From assembly GCA_013696905.1 (NCBI GenBank), contig JACCXP010000340.1:1-6668 (forward strand): 6,668 bases of DNA. Direction: 5' to 3'. Each line of letters opens with the position of its first letter. The stretch's first letter is position 1. Below the pieces are notes generated by a model. That model made no database searches. It saw only the letters and a program-made list of their open reading frames with translations, and was not told the DNA's origin. Position numbers and translations under genes: made by a program. Shown piece by piece: positions 5,856-6,668 of this stretch. Source of the DNA: Thermoleophilaceae bacterium (GTDB lineage Bacteria; Actinomycetota; Thermoleophilia; Solirubrobacterales; Thermoleophilaceae).

Positions 5856-6668
5856 GTGGATGCCTCCTCGTAGGTGTGGTCGATCTCTGCAGTCAGCTCG
5901 TCGAGGACTCCTGACGCGAGTCCCAGTGCCGTCGTCATCCCGATGCCGCTGGTGACCGCGACGACTCGGACTGCTGGCGCGGGTGCGGCGACGAGGAAGT
6001 CCTGTCCGGGTGCGTGCGCGTAGACGCCCTGCCAGCGCTCGCGCACGCGCAGCGTCGGTACGCCGAGCAGCTCCGCGGCCTCCGCGAGCAGCAGCTCGTC
6101 GATGCGCTCATGGCCGAATGGCGCCGGCGTGCGCTCGTAGGCGTGCGAGTCGCCGATCACAAGCTCGCCCGAGGGGCGCTGGGTGATGATCAGGTGGATC
6201 CCTGCCGCGAGCAGCTCGGGACGCTCGCGCTCCAGCCTCTCGCGGACGGCGGCGAGCGACGGGCAGCCCGCGAAGCCCGCGTAGCGCAGCAGCGACAGGC
6301 CGGTGACGAGCGCCGGCTCGATCACGCAGCCGTCCGGTGCGTCGACCGAGAGCATCTGCAGCAGGACGCGCCCCACCTCGTGCCCGGCGAAGACGTCGGG
6401 GTAGATGCAGTCCAGGTCGTGGCCCGGGCAGACGACGACGGCGCGGGCGGTGATCGGCCCGGCGGCGGTCTGCACGGTGGTCGCAGCGACGCCATGGACC
6501 GCCGTGCGCCAGTGGACGCGAACGTCGAACTCGCGCTGCAGCCATGCGGCGATCGCCGCCGGCGCGGCACGCTGGTCGACGCGGATGTCGCCCGCGCACA
6601 GCAGGCCGCCGGCGATGGCGTCCGCGCGCAGCGGCACGTGCTCGGCGACCTCGGCGGCGGTCAGCACG
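5852..6668 (-). CDS. FAD-dependent oxidoreductase of the phosphonate-associated TIGR03364 (HpnW-type) family, N-terminus outside the window
   Basis: The visible part is about 271 residues and open to the window edge. Family length is about 365-375, so roughly the first 100 residues, with the Rossmann GxGxxG for FAD, are missing. It belongs to the DAO/glycine-oxidase superfamily, which oxidises C-N bonds of amines. TIGR03364-type blocks are GGLLCAGDIRVDQRAAPAAI, VVVCPGHDLDCIYPDVF, VLLQMLSVDAP, GLSLLRYAGFAGCPSL, GELVIGDSHAYERTPAPFG, RERWQGVYAHAPG and the C-terminal FAD-contact loop VTSGIGMTTALGLA. Members of this family are recurrently found in phosphonate-catabolism clusters beside Phn transporters and a PhnX-like hydrolase. 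The four-nt overlap with phnD here repeats that context. The likely substrate is 2-aminoethylphosphonate or an N-alkyl derivative, giving a phosphono-aldehyde plus amine, but this is inference from family and context. The GTG at 6667 is only the first start-like codon in view, not the true start. Confidence 0.88.
   Translation of the reverse strand, partial: VLTAAEVAEHVPLRADAIAGGLLCAGDIRVDQRAAPAAIAAWLQREFDVRVHWRTAVHGVAATTVQTAAGPITARAVVVCPGHDLDCIYPDVFAGHEVGRVLLQMLSVDAPDGCVIEPALVTGLSLLRYAGFAGCPSLAAVRERLERERPELLAAGIHLIITQRPSGELVIGDSHAYERTPAPFGHERIDELLLAEAAELLGVPTLRVRERWQGVYAHAPGQDFLVAAPAPAVRVVAVTSGIGMTTALGLASGVLDELTAEIDHTYEEAST
5863..5868 (-). promoter_or_regulatory. Strong ribosome-binding site for phnD
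   Basis: A perfect AGGAGG lies in the last codons of the FAD oxidoreductase, spaced 7 nt from the phnD ATG. It is the strongest Shine-Dalgarno sequence in the operon. This fits the usual need for more binding protein than permease or ATPase. Confidence 0.8.

Noticed and set aside
4785..5873. Long plus-strand open frame (362 codons) opposite phnD
   Set aside because: It is antisense to a clear PhnD with lipobox, binding motifs and ribosome-binding site. The translation has no recognisable domain and is typical of the mirror frame of GC-rich genes.
6665..6667. GTG as the start of the FAD oxidoreductase
   Set aside because: Starting here would remove the FAD-binding Rossmann motif that the family needs. 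The frame is open to the edge, so the gene continues outside the window.
1..6668. Search for tRNA or rRNA genes, CRISPR repeats, insertion-sequence ends, attachment sites or a novel defence system
   Set aside because: No such structure was seen. All regions are accounted for by overlapping protein genes, and base composition looks even throughout, without signs of recent transfer.

Overview
The window is very GC-rich coding DNA (around 70% G+C by eye, with G/C-dominated third codon positions) and nearly every base lies in a gene. Codon style, GTG starts and a GatCAB amidotransferase fit a high-GC actinomycete. A deep-branching soil lineage such as Thermoleophilia is my guess from the style of the proteins, not something the sequence proves.

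Layout: (1) Plus strand, 1-2424: the 3' two-thirds of gatA and the whole of gatB. The two overlap by 8 nt and are housekeeping genes for tRNA-dependent amidation of Glu-tRNA(Gln) and Asp-tRNA(Asn). (2) A 26-bp convergent gap at 2425-2450. A GC-rich hairpin there spans both facing stop codons. (3) Minus strand, 6668 down to 2451: a tightly packed phosphonate operon. Read in its own direction it holds the 3' end of a TIGR03364/HpnW-type FAD-dependent amine oxidoreductase, then phnD (phosphonate-binding lipoprotein), phnC (ATPase), phnE (permease), and a two-domain protein joining an ABM/DUF3291-like alpha/beta-barrel to a Rieske [2Fe-2S] domain. Junctions are a 4-nt overlap, a 2-nt gap, a 1-nt overlap (TGATG) and a 41-nt overlap, so one transcript with translational coupling is likely.

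How the genes work together (inference): PhnD captures a phosphonate outside the membrane, PhnE/PhnC import it using ATP, and the FAD enzyme oxidises an amino- or N-alkylamino-phosphonate in the cytoplasm. The Rieske fusion would then supply a redox or protective function that I cannot assign. The hydrolase or lyase that cleaves the C-P bond is not in view and may lie upstream of the operon, beyond 6668.

Two points deserve attention. phnC as written carries a +1-base frameshift in a run of five G (minus strand; C5 at 4178-4182). It removes the H-loop and places phnC and phnE in one continuous reading frame. The Rieske/ABM fusion at the operon end is an unusual partner for a phosphonate transporter, and its cluster motif has the disulfide-type cysteines of cytochrome bc-type Rieske proteins although it has no membrane anchor. 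No tRNA, rRNA, CRISPR array, insertion sequence or prophage sign was seen. No stretch over 300 bases lacks a gene.
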